NCBI GenBank assembly: GCA_026390775.1
Contig: JAPLFF010000007.1
Location: forward strand, 930,001 to 994,000
Direction: 5' to 3'
Length of the DNA stretch: 64,000 nucleotides
Source: Ignavibacteriales bacterium
GTDB taxonomy: Bacteria > Bacteroidota > Ignavibacteria > Ignavibacteriales > Melioribacteraceae
Numbering within the stretch: position 1 is the first letter of the stretch; each line of letters opens with the position of its first letter. The position numbers were made by a program, and so were the translations under genes. This document shows, one piece after another, positions 8,360 to 16,846 of the stretch. The notes under the pieces are model-generated. The model searched no databases. It saw nothing but the letters and a program-made list of their open reading frames with translations, and had not been told where the DNA came from.

Positions 8360-9883
8360 ATGTCTGTTGTTCTTGATGGCTCAAATTTAACAATCGAAAA
8401 CCTAGTAGCAATAGCCCGCCACAATGAAAAAGTAGAATTACATCCCGATGCTTTAGAAAGAATTAAAATCTGCCGTGCAATGCTTGAAGAAAAAATTAAG
8501 GCCCACGAAATTATGTACGGTGTAAATACCGGAATAGGTGAATTTTCGGAAGTTGTGCTTAATGATGATCAAGTAAAAGACTTTCAAAAATATTTGATTT
8601 ACAACCACGCAGCTGGAATCGGCGATCCCGCCCCGATTGAATATGTAAGAGGTGCAATGGCAGGGCGCATTAACGTTCACGCACACGGCAACTCTGGATG
8701 CAGACCGGAAATCACGCTAACACTTGTTGAAATGCTAAACAAAAATGTAACACCTGTAGTTTGCCAGAAAGGTTCTGTCGGCGCTTGCGGTGATCTTGCC
8801 CCGATGAGCCAAATTGCTTTACTCATGATGGGAGAAGGTGAAGCTTACTATAATGGAGAAAGATTGCCAGGCAAAGTTGCATTAGAAAAAGCCGGCATAA
8901 AAATTCCCGGTCTTCAAGCAAGAGATGGACTTGCAACGATTAATGGTTCGAATCTTCTTACTGCGATGAGTGCCATTCATCTTTATGATATGAACAGATG
9001 GCTTAAGCAAGCAGAGATTGCATGTGCAATGTCTCTCGAAGCTTTGTTCGCAAATTTAAAACCCTACGATGTTCGTCTTCACGAAATTAGAGGATTCAAA
9101 GGAGCCGTTAGAAGTACAAAATCAATTATGAAATGTATCGAGGGAAGCGATCTGCAAACAGGCAAATTAAAAATGAAAGTTCAAGACGCTTACTCTATGC
9201 GTTCTTCACCTCAAGTTATCGGTACAGCTCACGATGCAATCGCTTATGCAAAGAGTCAAGTTGAAATTGAATTGAACGGCGTTGGCGATAATCCAATATT
9301 CCTTCCTCAAAATAAACTCACTCTTACGGGCGCAAACTTTCAAGGCTCACCGGTTTCGTTACCGATGGATATGGCTGGTATGGCAATTACTATGGTTTGC
9401 GTTTTGTCTGAAAGAAGATTAAACCGTTTGCTGAATCCTGCATTAAGTGTCGGGCTTCCTGCTTTTTTAACAAAAGGCGCCGGTATGTTTTCCGGTTTAA
9501 TGTTAAGTCAGTACACTGCAGATAGTTTAATTGTTGAACAAAGAATTTTATCTACACCTGCTTCGATTCAGTCTATACCAGCAGCAGCTGATCAAGAAGA
9601 TTTTGTTTCGATGGGCATGAATACTGCAATTAAGAACGCGCAGATAATTGATAACGCATTCGGAATTTTAGGGATCGAATTTATTGCTGCGGCTCAAGCG
9701 CTTGATTTCCGTGAGTTCACCCCTGGACGCGGAGTTGCAAAAGCAAAACAAGTCATTCGTAAATATGTAGATCATCTTGATGTTGATCGCCCGCTTTATC
9801 CGGATCATACAAAAATGAAAGAAGTAATAAAAAGCTGTGAGATTTTGGAAGAAGTTGAAAAGACGGTTGGATGTTTAGAATAG
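8360..9883 (+). CDS. MIO-type aromatic amino acid ammonia-lyase (HutH-like), variant Ala-Cys-Gly tripeptide
   Basis: 507 residues, the usual length of histidine ammonia-lyases. Family motifs are present in order: YGVNTGIGE (catalytic Tyr region), NHAAGIGDP, the MIO region GSVGACGDLAPMSQ at residues 138-151, NGVGDNPIF, QGSPVSLPMDMAG and DQEDFVSMG. Enzymes of this family eliminate ammonia from His, Phe or Tyr to give an enoate, using a methylidene-imidazolone formed from an internal Ala-Ser-Gly. Here that tripeptide reads Ala142-Cys143-Gly144 (codon TGC at 8786-8788). The NH in place of the usual SH before AAG, and the lack of hutU, hutI or hutG neighbours, leave the substrate open. GGAGG stands 7 bases before the ATG. 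The gene appears monocistronic. Confidence 0.85.
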   Translation: MSVVLDGSNLTIENLVAIARHNEKVELHPDALERIKICRAMLEEKIKAHEIMYGVNTGIGEFSEVVLNDDQVKDFQKYLIYNHAAGIGDPAPIEYVRGAMAGRINVHAHGNSGCRPEITLTLVEMLNKNVTPVVCQKGSVGACGDLAPMSQIALLMMGEGEAYYNGERLPGKVALEKAGIKIPGLQARDGLATINGSNLLTAMSAIHLYDMNRWLKQAEIACAMSLEALFANLKPYDVRLHEIRGFKGAVRSTKSIMKCIEGSDLQTGKLKMKVQDAYSMRSSPQVIGTAHDAIAYAKSQVEIELNGVGDNPIFLPQNKLTLTGANFQGSPVSLPMDMAGMAITMVCVLSERRLNRLLNPALSVGLPAFLTKGAGMFSGLMLSQYTADSLIVEQRILSTPASIQSIPAAADQEDFVSMGMNTAIKNAQIIDNAFGILGIEFIAAAQALDFREFTPGRGVAKAKQVIRKYVDHLDVDRPLYPDHTKMKEVIKSCEILEEVEKTVGCLE

Positions 9884-9918
9884 TATTTATGGTTTATTCT
9901 TAACTATGAAAAGATTTA

Positions 9919-9938
9919 GGCTTTCAAGCCCTTATTTT
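9919..9938 (+). terminator. Weak terminator-like hairpin after the ammonia-lyase gene
   Basis: GGCTTTCAAGCC forms a short 4-5 bp stem followed by CTTATTTTTT. The stem is short, so the call is tentative. Confidence 0.35.
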
Positions 9939-10096
9939 TTAGAAATTTTTAATCGAATTAACCCGGCAACTATTGTCTTGAATATTTTCTTTAATATTAT
10001 GCTTGTAATATTGTTATAGATTTTGCAGTTTAAAAAAAGGATTGGACACCTTAACCTAATAACAAAACAAAAAATCAACTAGACAGGAGGATATGT

Positions 10097-10453
10097 ATGA
10101 GAATTTCTAAAATTTTTATCATAATGTTTTTAGTTTTAACCTCATCTATGTTTGCACAACAAGTTCAAACCGGCACTTATCGGTTTGATAGAAACCTATC
10201 TGATTATACGTTGGATAAAAACGACGGCGATAGGGTTGTTCAGCTCGAAGTTACATTCAACAAACCATTTGAAGTAAAACCGGAGGTGCTGGTATCCGTA
10301 AATTTTATAGATTGCGATAAAACAACCAATCTCCGCTATGAAGTAAAAACCATCAGTGTTTCCCGTGACGGGTTTTTAGTTCAGGTTAAAACTTGGTCTG
10401 ACACAAGAATCTTTGCCATTGGTGGCGGGTGGATGGCTGTTAGCGGAAAATAA
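10097..10453 (+). CDS. Secreted H-type-lectin-like protein
   Basis: 118 residues. A signal peptide ends near SMFAQ. The mature part of about 95 residues carries the H-type lectin pattern: a VTFNKPFEVKPEV strand pair, then NLRYEVKTISVSRDGFLVQVKTWSDT and a final WMAVSGK strand matching the W-x-A-x-G ending of the fold. Members of this fold (discoidin and snail agglutinin type) form trimers or hexamers that bind N-acetylgalactosamine-like sugars, so secreted carbohydrate binding is inferred. GGAGG sits 8 bases before the ATG, and a strong terminator follows, making this a single-gene unit. The ligand cannot be read from sequence. Confidence 0.7.
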   Translation: MRISKIFIIMFLVLTSSMFAQQVQTGTYRFDRNLSDYTLDKNDGDRVVQLEVTFNKPFEVKPEVLVSVNFIDCDKTTNLRYEVKTISVSRDGFLVQVKTWSDTRIFAIGGGWMAVSGK

Positions 10454-10477
10454 TTTCCCAACTGCTTCTATTAAACA

Positions 10478-10506
10478 AAAAGCTCAGAGATCGTCTGAGC
10501 TTTTTT
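10478..10506 (+). terminator. Rho-independent terminator between convergent genes
   Basis: AAAAGCTCAGA (10478-10488) pairs with TCTGAGCTTTT (10494-10504) around loop GATCG, followed by more T. It is suited to stop transcription from both sides. Confidence 0.9.
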
Positions 10507-10507
10507 A

Positions 10508-10927
10508 TTATTTACTTAATTCGAAGTGGCTCCACAACACAGTCCTTCTACGAGTCGGCTCATCTGTTACATAAAAAATAATCTTGTAGATTCCCGTTTT
10601 ATAAGTTGAATCTAGTTGGATCTGAACTTCAATTGGAAGGTCGCTAATTTTTTCGTCCGAAGTTTTATCAAGAACACCCGATGTTATTTTTTCTAACAAC
10701 TTTCCTCCCGGTGTTTCTATATTTATATAATAAGATAGTTTTACGGAAAATTTATTGTTATTTTCCTTTTGCATAAATCCTTTTGCGCGAATTGTCGCAT
10801 TTAATTCCCAGCCGTTATCCATTGAATAAGCAAATGATTCCGCGCTGAAAAGTTCAAACTTTTCTTCTTTCTTTGAACATGCATTGATAGAAAATAAAAT
10901 AAATATTAGAAGAAAATATTTTTTCAT
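10508..10927 (-). CDS. Small lipoprotein of unknown function
   Basis: From the ATG at 10927 the product is 139 residues with a classic lipoprotein signal, MKKYFLLIFILFSINAC. A GGAGAG ribosome binding site lies just upstream, inside the longer frame that starts at 10945, so the later start is preferred. The mature part has alternating strands (FSVKLSYYINIETPGGKLLEKI, then IEVQIQLDSTYKTGIYKIIFYVTD), suggesting a single beta-sandwich domain of immunoglobulin-like type. No family was recognised. It precedes serC on the same strand's downstream side but is separated by about 85 bases, so it is probably independent or the last gene of that unit. Confidence 0.65.
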   Translation of the reverse strand: MKKYFLLIFILFSINACSKKEEKFELFSAESFAYSMDNGWELNATIRAKGFMQKENNNKFSVKLSYYINIETPGGKLLEKITSGVLDKTSDEKISDLPIEVQIQLDSTYKTGIYKIIFYVTDEPTRRRTVLWSHFELSK

Positions 10928-11011
10928 TACAATCTCTCCAGACATTAAAGAATAGGGTCGAATGATATTCGACCCCGATTAAACTCTTATTTCTGCTTTC
11001 TGACTTCTTGT

Positions 11012-12097
11012 TTAATTATTTTTCTTGAAGTCACTCATGAAAGAAACTAACTCTTCAACACCTTTCTTGGGGAAAGCATTGTAGATTGATGCTCGTATTC
11101 CGCCGACAGAGCGATGTCCTTTCAATCCGCTGAATCCTTTTGCCGATGCTTCCTTAATAAATTTTTCTTCCAGCTGTTCATTAGGCAATCTGTAAGTAAC
11201 GTTCATCAGTGACCGGTCTTCTTTTACAGTTGTTCCTTTGTAATAACCATCACTCGAATCAAATGCGTCATACAAGATTCTTGCTTTTTCAACATTGCGT
11301 TTATACATTTCATCGAGTCCGCCCATGTTTAATAACCACTTAAAAACTAATCCTGCAATATAAATTCCAAATGTAGTTGGGGTGTTGTACATTGATTCAT
11401 TATCAACATGAATTTTATAGTTCATATAAGTGTGAAGCGAATCGGAAGATCTTTCAAGCAAGTTTTTTCTAATAATTACAACAGTAACACCGGCGGGACC
11501 GATATTTTTCTGTGCACCTGCGTAGATCAAACCATATTTATTCATATCAAGTTTTTTGTGAAGGAAGTCTGAGGATGCATCGCAAACGAGTGGAACATTT
11601 CCGGTTTCAGGTTCGTTGCGCCATTCAGTCCCATAAATTGTGTTGTTGGAAGTGAAGTGAACATAAGATGCACCCGGGTCAAGTGTTAATTCTGATTGTT
11701 TTGGAATGCGTGTGTAATTATCTGCTTTAGTTGTTGCAGCAATATTTACTGTCCCAACTCGTTTTGCTTCTTTAACTGATTTTTCCGCCCATGAACCGGT
11801 AACAATATAATCGGCTTTATTTTTCGGCGGCATTAAGTTTAGCGGCACCATCGAAAATTGCAAAGTTGCACCGCCTTGCAAAAATAAAATCGCGAACTTA
11901 TCATCAATACCTAAAAGTTTTCTTAGATCTGCATCTGCTTCCTTAATAATCGCATCAAAAATTTTTCCACGATGGCTCATTTCCATTATACTCATTCCGC
12001 TTCCTTTATAGCTGAATAAATCTTTCTGAGCATCAAGCAAAACTTCTTCAGGAAGAATAGCGGGTCCGGCGCTTAAATTATAAATACGTTTTTCCAT
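11012..12097 (-). CDS. serC: Phosphoserine aminotransferase
   Basis: 361 residues, standard length for SerC, which converts 3-phosphohydroxypyruvate and glutamate to phosphoserine and 2-oxoglutarate with PLP in the cytoplasm. Characteristic segments are YNLSAGPAILPEEVL at the N-terminus, MEMSHRGK, LFLQGGATLQFSMVPLNL, the PLP-lysine region IYAGAQKNIGPAGVTVVI (Schiff-base Lys in GAQKN), NTPTTFGIY and GHRSVGGIRASIYNA near the end. AAAGGA precedes the ATG. It lies 21 bases downstream of a DUF1015 gene, probably the same operon. serA and serB are not in the window. Confidence 0.96.
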   Translation of the reverse strand: MEKRIYNLSAGPAILPEEVLLDAQKDLFSYKGSGMSIMEMSHRGKIFDAIIKEADADLRKLLGIDDKFAILFLQGGATLQFSMVPLNLMPPKNKADYIVTGSWAEKSVKEAKRVGTVNIAATTKADNYTRIPKQSELTLDPGASYVHFTSNNTIYGTEWRNEPETGNVPLVCDASSDFLHKKLDMNKYGLIYAGAQKNIGPAGVTVVIIRKNLLERSSDSLHTYMNYKIHVDNESMYNTPTTFGIYIAGLVFKWLLNMGGLDEMYKRNVEKARILYDAFDSSDGYYKGTTVKEDRSLMNVTYRLPNEQLEEKFIKEASAKGFSGLKGHRSVGGIRASIYNAFPKKGVEELVSFMSDFKKNN

Positions 12098-12118
12098 TTT
12101 TGATTTCCTTTTTGTTAT

Positions 12119-13351
12119 TTAGATTACGTGTACAAGTAACCCATCTCTGAGTTTTGGTTCAAACCAAGTTGATTTAGGCGGCATTGTTTCTCCTGCATCA
12201 GAAATTTTTATCAGATCATCAACTGAAACCGGATACATTGAAAATGCAACTGACGCTTTACCGTTATCAACTAATTTTTCTAATTCTTCCACGCCGCGTA
12301 TTCCGCCAATGAAATCAATGTTTGTGTCGGTACGTGGATCCTCGATTCCAATAACAGGATGGAGTAAATAATTTTGCAGAATGCTCACATCAAGATTGTC
12401 TCCCACGGTGACGCCGGGTTTTACATTAGCGTTCGGCTTCAATAAATACCATTTTTTATCAATATACATCGCAATTGTTCTTTTCGATGGCGGATTGGGC
12501 GAGCTTGTTTCTTCAATCGAAAAATTCCTTTCCACTTTTTTCATGAATTCGTTTTTCTTCATCTTCAAATCATATACCGCACGGTTGTAAGGAAGGATCT
12601 TCAACTGATCTGCCGGGAAAAGAACTCCTAGAAAATAATTATACTCTTCTTCTCCGGTGTGATTTCCGTTTTGATCTTTTTTTATTTTTCGTACGCGACT
12701 TGCACTTGCAGCGCGGTGATGTCCATCAGCTATGTAAAGATTTTTTACTTTGCCAATTTCATTTGTAATAATATCTACATACTCGTTCGATAAAATCCAC
12801 ACTTGATGTTTAATTCCATCGGAAGAAGTAAAATCATAAATCGGTTCTGTCTTTTTCAAGGTTTCGCTAATAACTTTATCAATTTCTACAACCGGTTTGT
12901 AAGTTAAAAACACCGGGCCGGTTTGAGCTTCCGTAGTAACGATGTGGTTAGTGCGGTCGTCTTCTTTTACTTTACGTGTCTTTTCATGTTTTTTGATTAT
13001 ATCATCATCATAATCATCAACCGAAAACGTTGCTGCAATTCCGACTTGAGAATGATTACCCATCGTAAGCTTATAAATATAAAAGTGAGAATTATTATCA
13101 TTGATTAGGGGTGCATCAATTTTTAATCGTTCCCAATTCTCTTTTGCTTTCTGATATACATTATGTGAATAAACATTAACATCTTTTTTCATTTCAATTT
13201 CTGAACGGGTAACACGTAAAAAACTTAATGGATTTCCTTTTGCTAACTCTGCAGCTTCTTCACGATTTACAACATCATAAGGTACGCTAGCGACAAGATG
13301 TGCAACTTTTTCGTTTGGTCTAACTGCTTTGAAGGGACGAATAACTGCCAT
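12119..13351 (-). CDS. DUF1015 family protein, possible serine-metabolism partner of SerC
   Basis: 410 residues matching the DUF1015 family: an N-terminal AVIRPFKAVRPN, VPYDVVNREEA, NPLSFLRVTR, and the central motif LYIADGHHRAASA. It stands directly upstream of serC (21-base gap), consistent with a role in serine metabolism. The xDGHHR motif resembles the box II motif of ParB/sulfiredoxin-fold proteins, a fold that includes archaeal and staphylococcal free-serine kinases. A serine-phosphorylating or related activity is therefore a reasonable hypothesis but is inference only. The start is followed by a plausible N-terminus with no signal peptide, so the product is cytoplasmic. Confidence 0.85.
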   Translation of the reverse strand: MAVIRPFKAVRPNEKVAHLVASVPYDVVNREEAAELAKGNPLSFLRVTRSEIEMKKDVNVYSHNVYQKAKENWERLKIDAPLINDNNSHFYIYKLTMGNHSQVGIAATFSVDDYDDDIIKKHEKTRKVKEDDRTNHIVTTEAQTGPVFLTYKPVVEIDKVISETLKKTEPIYDFTSSDGIKHQVWILSNEYVDIITNEIGKVKNLYIADGHHRAASASRVRKIKKDQNGNHTGEEEYNYFLGVLFPADQLKILPYNRAVYDLKMKKNEFMKKVERNFSIEETSSPNPPSKRTIAMYIDKKWYLLKPNANVKPGVTVGDNLDVSILQNYLLHPVIGIEDPRTDTNIDFIGGIRGVEELEKLVDNGKASVAFSMYPVSVDDLIKISDAGETMPPKSTWFEPKLRDGLLVHVI

Positions 13352-13485
13352 AATTACTCCATAGTTTCAAAAATTTTACTTATGAAAATTAGCACTTAAG
13401 GATATGAGAGTAAAATATATTTGGTGTGAATTGTTTTTCTGAGTGCCCAAGATGTAAACTCAGGCTCTAAGGAACTTAGAAACTT

Positions 13486-15372
13486 TTATTTCAATATTGC
13501 AATCATAGTGGAGAGTTCTTCAACTAATTCGTCTGCATTGCCGTCAAATCCAACGCTTTTGAATCTAATATTTCCATCTTTATCAATGATAAACTTTGTA
13601 GGTATTCCACTCACTTTATAGCTTTCAATAACTTTGTTGTCATTATCCAATAAAACATGGAAAGTATATTTGTTTTGTTTTATGAAATCTTCGGTATTCT
13701 TTTTCTTATCGTCAACATTTTTTTCCCAGGTATTTATGAATAAGAATTTTACGTTCGGATCGTTTGCAAACTTTTCAACTGTTTTTTGCATTCCGGGGAA
13801 AGATGCTTTGCATGGTCCGCACCATGTAGCCCAGAAATCTATAATAACAGTTTTTCCTTTTAACTCCTCAAGAGAAACTTTTTTACCATCTAAATCCACC
13901 AAAGTAAATTTTGGAGCCGGTTCATTAATCATTTTCTTTCTCATTTCATCAAGTGCTGCTTTCTGCGCGCTAGATTCTAAAGCAGAGAGATAATTATCAA
14001 AACCGGAATCGGAGCCTTTTGATTTTACATAAGTCTGCTTTAGCATTTCTTTCATGCCGACAGTACCTTTTCCGCTCGAAATAAATTTCTCTAAATTATT
14101 GTTAGCTTCATCTATTTTTCCATTTAATAATAATGCTTTTGCATATCGCTCGTTTATATCAGCATCTTTTCCTCCATCTAATTCATAAGCCTCTTTCATA
14201 TAATTTAATGCTTCCGCGTTTTCCCCAAGCTTAAGAAGGATGGCACCATAAGTATCAACGATAGCGTATGAAGAAGCTTTCATCATTTTAGAATATTCTT
14301 TTTCGGTGTAGTAAGGCGGTCTTTTCGTTTCAGGTGATTGAACTTCTTTTCTGCTTAACTCAACACCTTTTGCGGCAATATCTTTTGCGAGTTTCAAATC
14401 AGCATCTTTCTCGAACATTGCCCAGGCTATGCTGTTGTAATCTTGGCTTTCAGCTTTTTCGTTATTCTTTAAAGCATCGAAAGCTTCTTGATATTTACCT
14501 GCTTGTATTAATGCCTGTGTTGGATCAGGGAAAAGGCGGGTGAGATATCTCGATTTTGGAAATTGTGTTTTAAATTTTTCAGCTAGTTCAGCTTTCTTTG
14601 CGGCGTCTTTAGTTCCATAAGCTTCATTAAACTTTATTGCTTCAGCCGTCACTCCGGCTGGATATTTTTCTAAAATAATTGCTTGGACTTTTTCAAGCTT
14701 GTCTTTCATTTTTTGGTTGCTGTAAAGACTCATTAAGAAAGCAAGGTCTTCTTCGCTTTTAGTTAGTGTCTTTTCAAAATTTGCAGTCTCTTTTTTTATA
14801 TACTCTGCAGCTTTTTCTTTATCTACTTTGCCGTAAGCATAAATGTACATTGGAAAGATTTCTTTTTTTACAGAGGGATTAACAGCTAATTCTTCCTGGA
14901 ACAATTTAAATGCTGTTTCAACATCTTTGTCAATATTGAAAACGCTAAACCAAATTAAATATCCTTCTGCTAAACCGGAGGAAGCGTATTTAGCTAACTT
15001 TCCTTTCTTACCATATAAACGAATTGGAAAACATTTTGATCCGTTATTATCAAATTCAGTCCCATCTGTAAAACGAAGAACAACTCCAGCGCATGTATCC
15101 GCAGAAGAAAATTCTCCCGTCCAAACATTACCATTCTTTTTCAGTTCGGTTTCATCAGTATAATAAATTGTTTTTCCATAAGCATGAATAAGCATGGTAA
15201 CGTTAGTTGCATTTGCAAGTTTACTACCGTCGGGATTATATGTAACTGTAATTTTTTCTCCTGCTTTTGGTTTTTCAGGTTTGAATGAAAAATTTTTGCT
15301 GGTTTGCGCATTTGATAATGTGACGCTATAGAAGAAGATTAAAATTGCGGCAGCTGACAGAATCTTTTTCAT
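13486..15372 (-). CDS. Exported TlpA-type thioredoxin with TPR-like helical region
   Basis: 628 residues with a signal peptide (cleavage near LSNAQ). The first about 130 mature residues are beta-rich (a KPKAGEKITVTYNPDGS segment). The middle is helical and TPR-like (residues about 150-470). The C-terminal 140 residues are a TlpA/AhpC-TSA-type thioredoxin domain beginning PAPKFTLVDLDGKKVSLEELKG, with active site FWATWCGPCKASFPG near residue 516 and cis-Pro loop VSGIPTKFIID. It should reduce or exchange disulfides in the periplasm. GGAG lies 9 bases upstream of the ATG. Bacteroidetes encode many such fusions. The client is unknown. Confidence 0.9.
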   Translation of the reverse strand: MKKILSAAAILIFFYSVTLSNAQTSKNFSFKPEKPKAGEKITVTYNPDGSKLANATNVTMLIHAYGKTIYYTDETELKKNGNVWTGEFSSADTCAGVVLRFTDGTEFDNNGSKCFPIRLYGKKGKLAKYASSGLAEGYLIWFSVFNIDKDVETAFKLFQEELAVNPSVKKEIFPMYIYAYGKVDKEKAAEYIKKETANFEKTLTKSEEDLAFLMSLYSNQKMKDKLEKVQAIILEKYPAGVTAEAIKFNEAYGTKDAAKKAELAEKFKTQFPKSRYLTRLFPDPTQALIQAGKYQEAFDALKNNEKAESQDYNSIAWAMFEKDADLKLAKDIAAKGVELSRKEVQSPETKRPPYYTEKEYSKMMKASSYAIVDTYGAILLKLGENAEALNYMKEAYELDGGKDADINERYAKALLLNGKIDEANNNLEKFISSGKGTVGMKEMLKQTYVKSKGSDSGFDNYLSALESSAQKAALDEMRKKMINEPAPKFTLVDLDGKKVSLEELKGKTVIIDFWATWCGPCKASFPGMQKTVEKFANDPNVKFLFINTWEKNVDDKKKNTEDFIKQNKYTFHVLLDNDNKVIESYKVSGIPTKFIIDKDGNIRFKSVGFDGNADELVEELSTMIAILK

Positions 15373-15458
15373 ATTAAAAACTCCAACTTGAAATTGTATG
15401 CTGGGATTAAAATATAAATGATTAGCAGGAAAGACAATTCTATAATGTGTAAAATATG

Positions 15459-16166
15459 TTAAAATTCTAGAGTTATATCGAACAAAACAATTTTTGCGTT
15501 TTTTTCTGCTATTAATTCAAGGTTCTTTTCGTCAGTAATTTTAAGAGCGTCTCCTTTTTCAATTTTATTGCCGTTAACAATAAAAGTTCCATCAACCAAA
15601 TGAATATAAACACCGCGGTTATCTTTTACATCATAATTGAGTTTTATTCCTGTCTCAAGATCCGAGAGAAATATTTCTGCATCTTGGTTGATAAAAATTA
15701 TTCCATCTTCTTTTTTCCCGCTAACAACTTTTAGCAACTTGTTCTTCTTATCTTCGTGCGAGAATTTCATTTGCTCATAAGAGGGTGTTAATCCTTGTTT
15801 ATTGGGAATAAACCATATCTGCAAGAGTTTTAAAATTTCCGTATCCGAGGCATTAAACTCGGAATGCAAAATCCCTTTTCCGGCAGTCATTCTTTGAATT
15901 TCATTTACTGTGATTGTTCCCTCCCCGCCGGAACTGTCTTTGTGTGCAACTGTTCCTTCGAGAATGATAGTTACAATCTCCATTTCTTTATGAGGGTGGG
16001 TCGGGAATCCTTCACCCGGTTTAATGATATCATCATTCATAACACGCAGCGGGCCAAAGTGAATATTCCCCGGATCATAATATTCTCCAAAGGAAAAACT
16101 GTGGCGGCTATCCAGCCAATCTATTTTTGTATGACCGCGTTCATTACTTTTTCTTACTTCAATCAT
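15459..16166 (-). CDS. Pirin-family bicupin
   Basis: 235 residues. The N-terminal cupin has GHTKIDWLDSRHSFSFGEYYDP, then PTHPHKEMEIVTIILEG and GKGILHSEFN. The three His and one Glu in these segments are the metal ligands of YhhW-type pirins, which have quercetin 2,3-dioxygenase activity in vitro. The C-terminal cupin (VKDNRGVYIHLVDGTFIVNG) lacks the ligands, as usual. AAAGG precedes the ATG by 7 bases. A MarR-type regulator is encoded immediately upstream on the same strand (82-base gap), a common bacterial pairing connected with stress or electrophile responses. The physiological substrate is unknown. Confidence 0.92.
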   Translation of the reverse strand: MIEVRKSNERGHTKIDWLDSRHSFSFGEYYDPGNIHFGPLRVMNDDIIKPGEGFPTHPHKEMEIVTIILEGTVAHKDSSGGEGTITVNEIQRMTAGKGILHSEFNASDTEILKLLQIWFIPNKQGLTPSYEQMKFSHEDKKNKLLKVVSGKKEDGIIFINQDAEIFLSDLETGIKLNYDVKDNRGVYIHLVDGTFIVNGNKIEKGDALKITDEKNLELIAEKNAKIVLFDITLEF

Positions 16167-16248
16167 ATAACAACCTTTCCGTGGTTAATTTGTTTAATTA
16201 TAAGCCGATATAGTAAATTACGAGTTAGTAATAATAATAGAAAAATTT

Positions 16249-16707
16249 TTATTTAAGTTTACTAACCATCAAGCCTAATTTTTTCAAAAGTTCTCCCAGT
16301 GTTTTTTGTTCTTCGACTGAAAGGACAGACATTAATTTTGCAACATGGTCTGCGTGACTATTAAAAACTTCATCGAACAAATCTTTTCCCTTTTGTGTTA
16401 ACTGAATTAATATTGCTCTTCTATCTTCTAAACTGTGTACTCTTTCAATGAAACCCAATTTTTCAATATTATCTAATACTAAAGTCATATTGCCGCCGCT
16501 TACCAACATTTTATTGCAAATTTCACCAACCTTCAATGGTCCTAAATGCCCGATAATTTCTATAACAGCAAATTGCGGTTGCGTTAAACCGAATGTCCGA
16601 ATGCTCTCTATTGATCTTTTGTTGAATGAAGAAAATGCACGGGCAAGTTTAACCCATGTTGCAAGTGCAAGATCTGTTTTTTTCCCGTATTTCTTTGCTG
16701 TCTTCAT
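16249..16707 (-). CDS. MarR-family transcriptional regulator
   Basis: About 152 residues from the ATG at 16707 (a start at 16722 adds MVYYY and cannot be excluded). A winged helix-turn-helix is evident: GLTQPQFAVIEIIGHLGPLKVGEICNKMLVSGGNMTLVLDNIEKLGFIER followed by the wing SLEDRRAILIQLTQKG, matching the D-x-R signature of MarR proteins. The terminal helices would dimerise. It likely regulates itself and the pirin gene downstream. A near-perfect palindrome lies at its own start (see 16718-16733). A redox or phenolic ligand is typical for the family, but none can be assigned here. Confidence 0.92.
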   Translation of the reverse strand: MKTAKKYGKKTDLALATWVKLARAFSSFNKRSIESIRTFGLTQPQFAVIEIIGHLGPLKVGEICNKMLVSGGNMTLVLDNIEKLGFIERVHSLEDRRAILIQLTQKGKDLFDEVFNSHADHVAKLMSVLSVEEQKTLGELLKKLGLMVSKLK

Positions 16708-16717
16708 ATAATAATAA

Positions 16718-16733
16718 ACCAATTATAATTAGT
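16718..16733. promoter_or_regulatory. Candidate MarR operator palindrome
   Basis: ACCAATTATAATTAGT is a 16-base inverted repeat with 6 of 7 half-site matches (ACCAATT/AATTAGT around a central AT). It overlaps the MarR start region, 11-26 bases upstream of the ATG at 16707, where a bound dimer would block transcription or translation. It also lies in the divergent space shared with the DUF2203 gene. Assignment as an operator is inference. Confidence 0.4.
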
Positions 16734-16846
16734 ACGAGTTCAAAATAATTTTTTTTATATGTCTTGTCAAGTCACACATTTAATATTAAATTTGTTCGGA
16801 AATAAAATTTGAACCTAAATTTTTTGTTAGAAAGAAAATAATCTTT

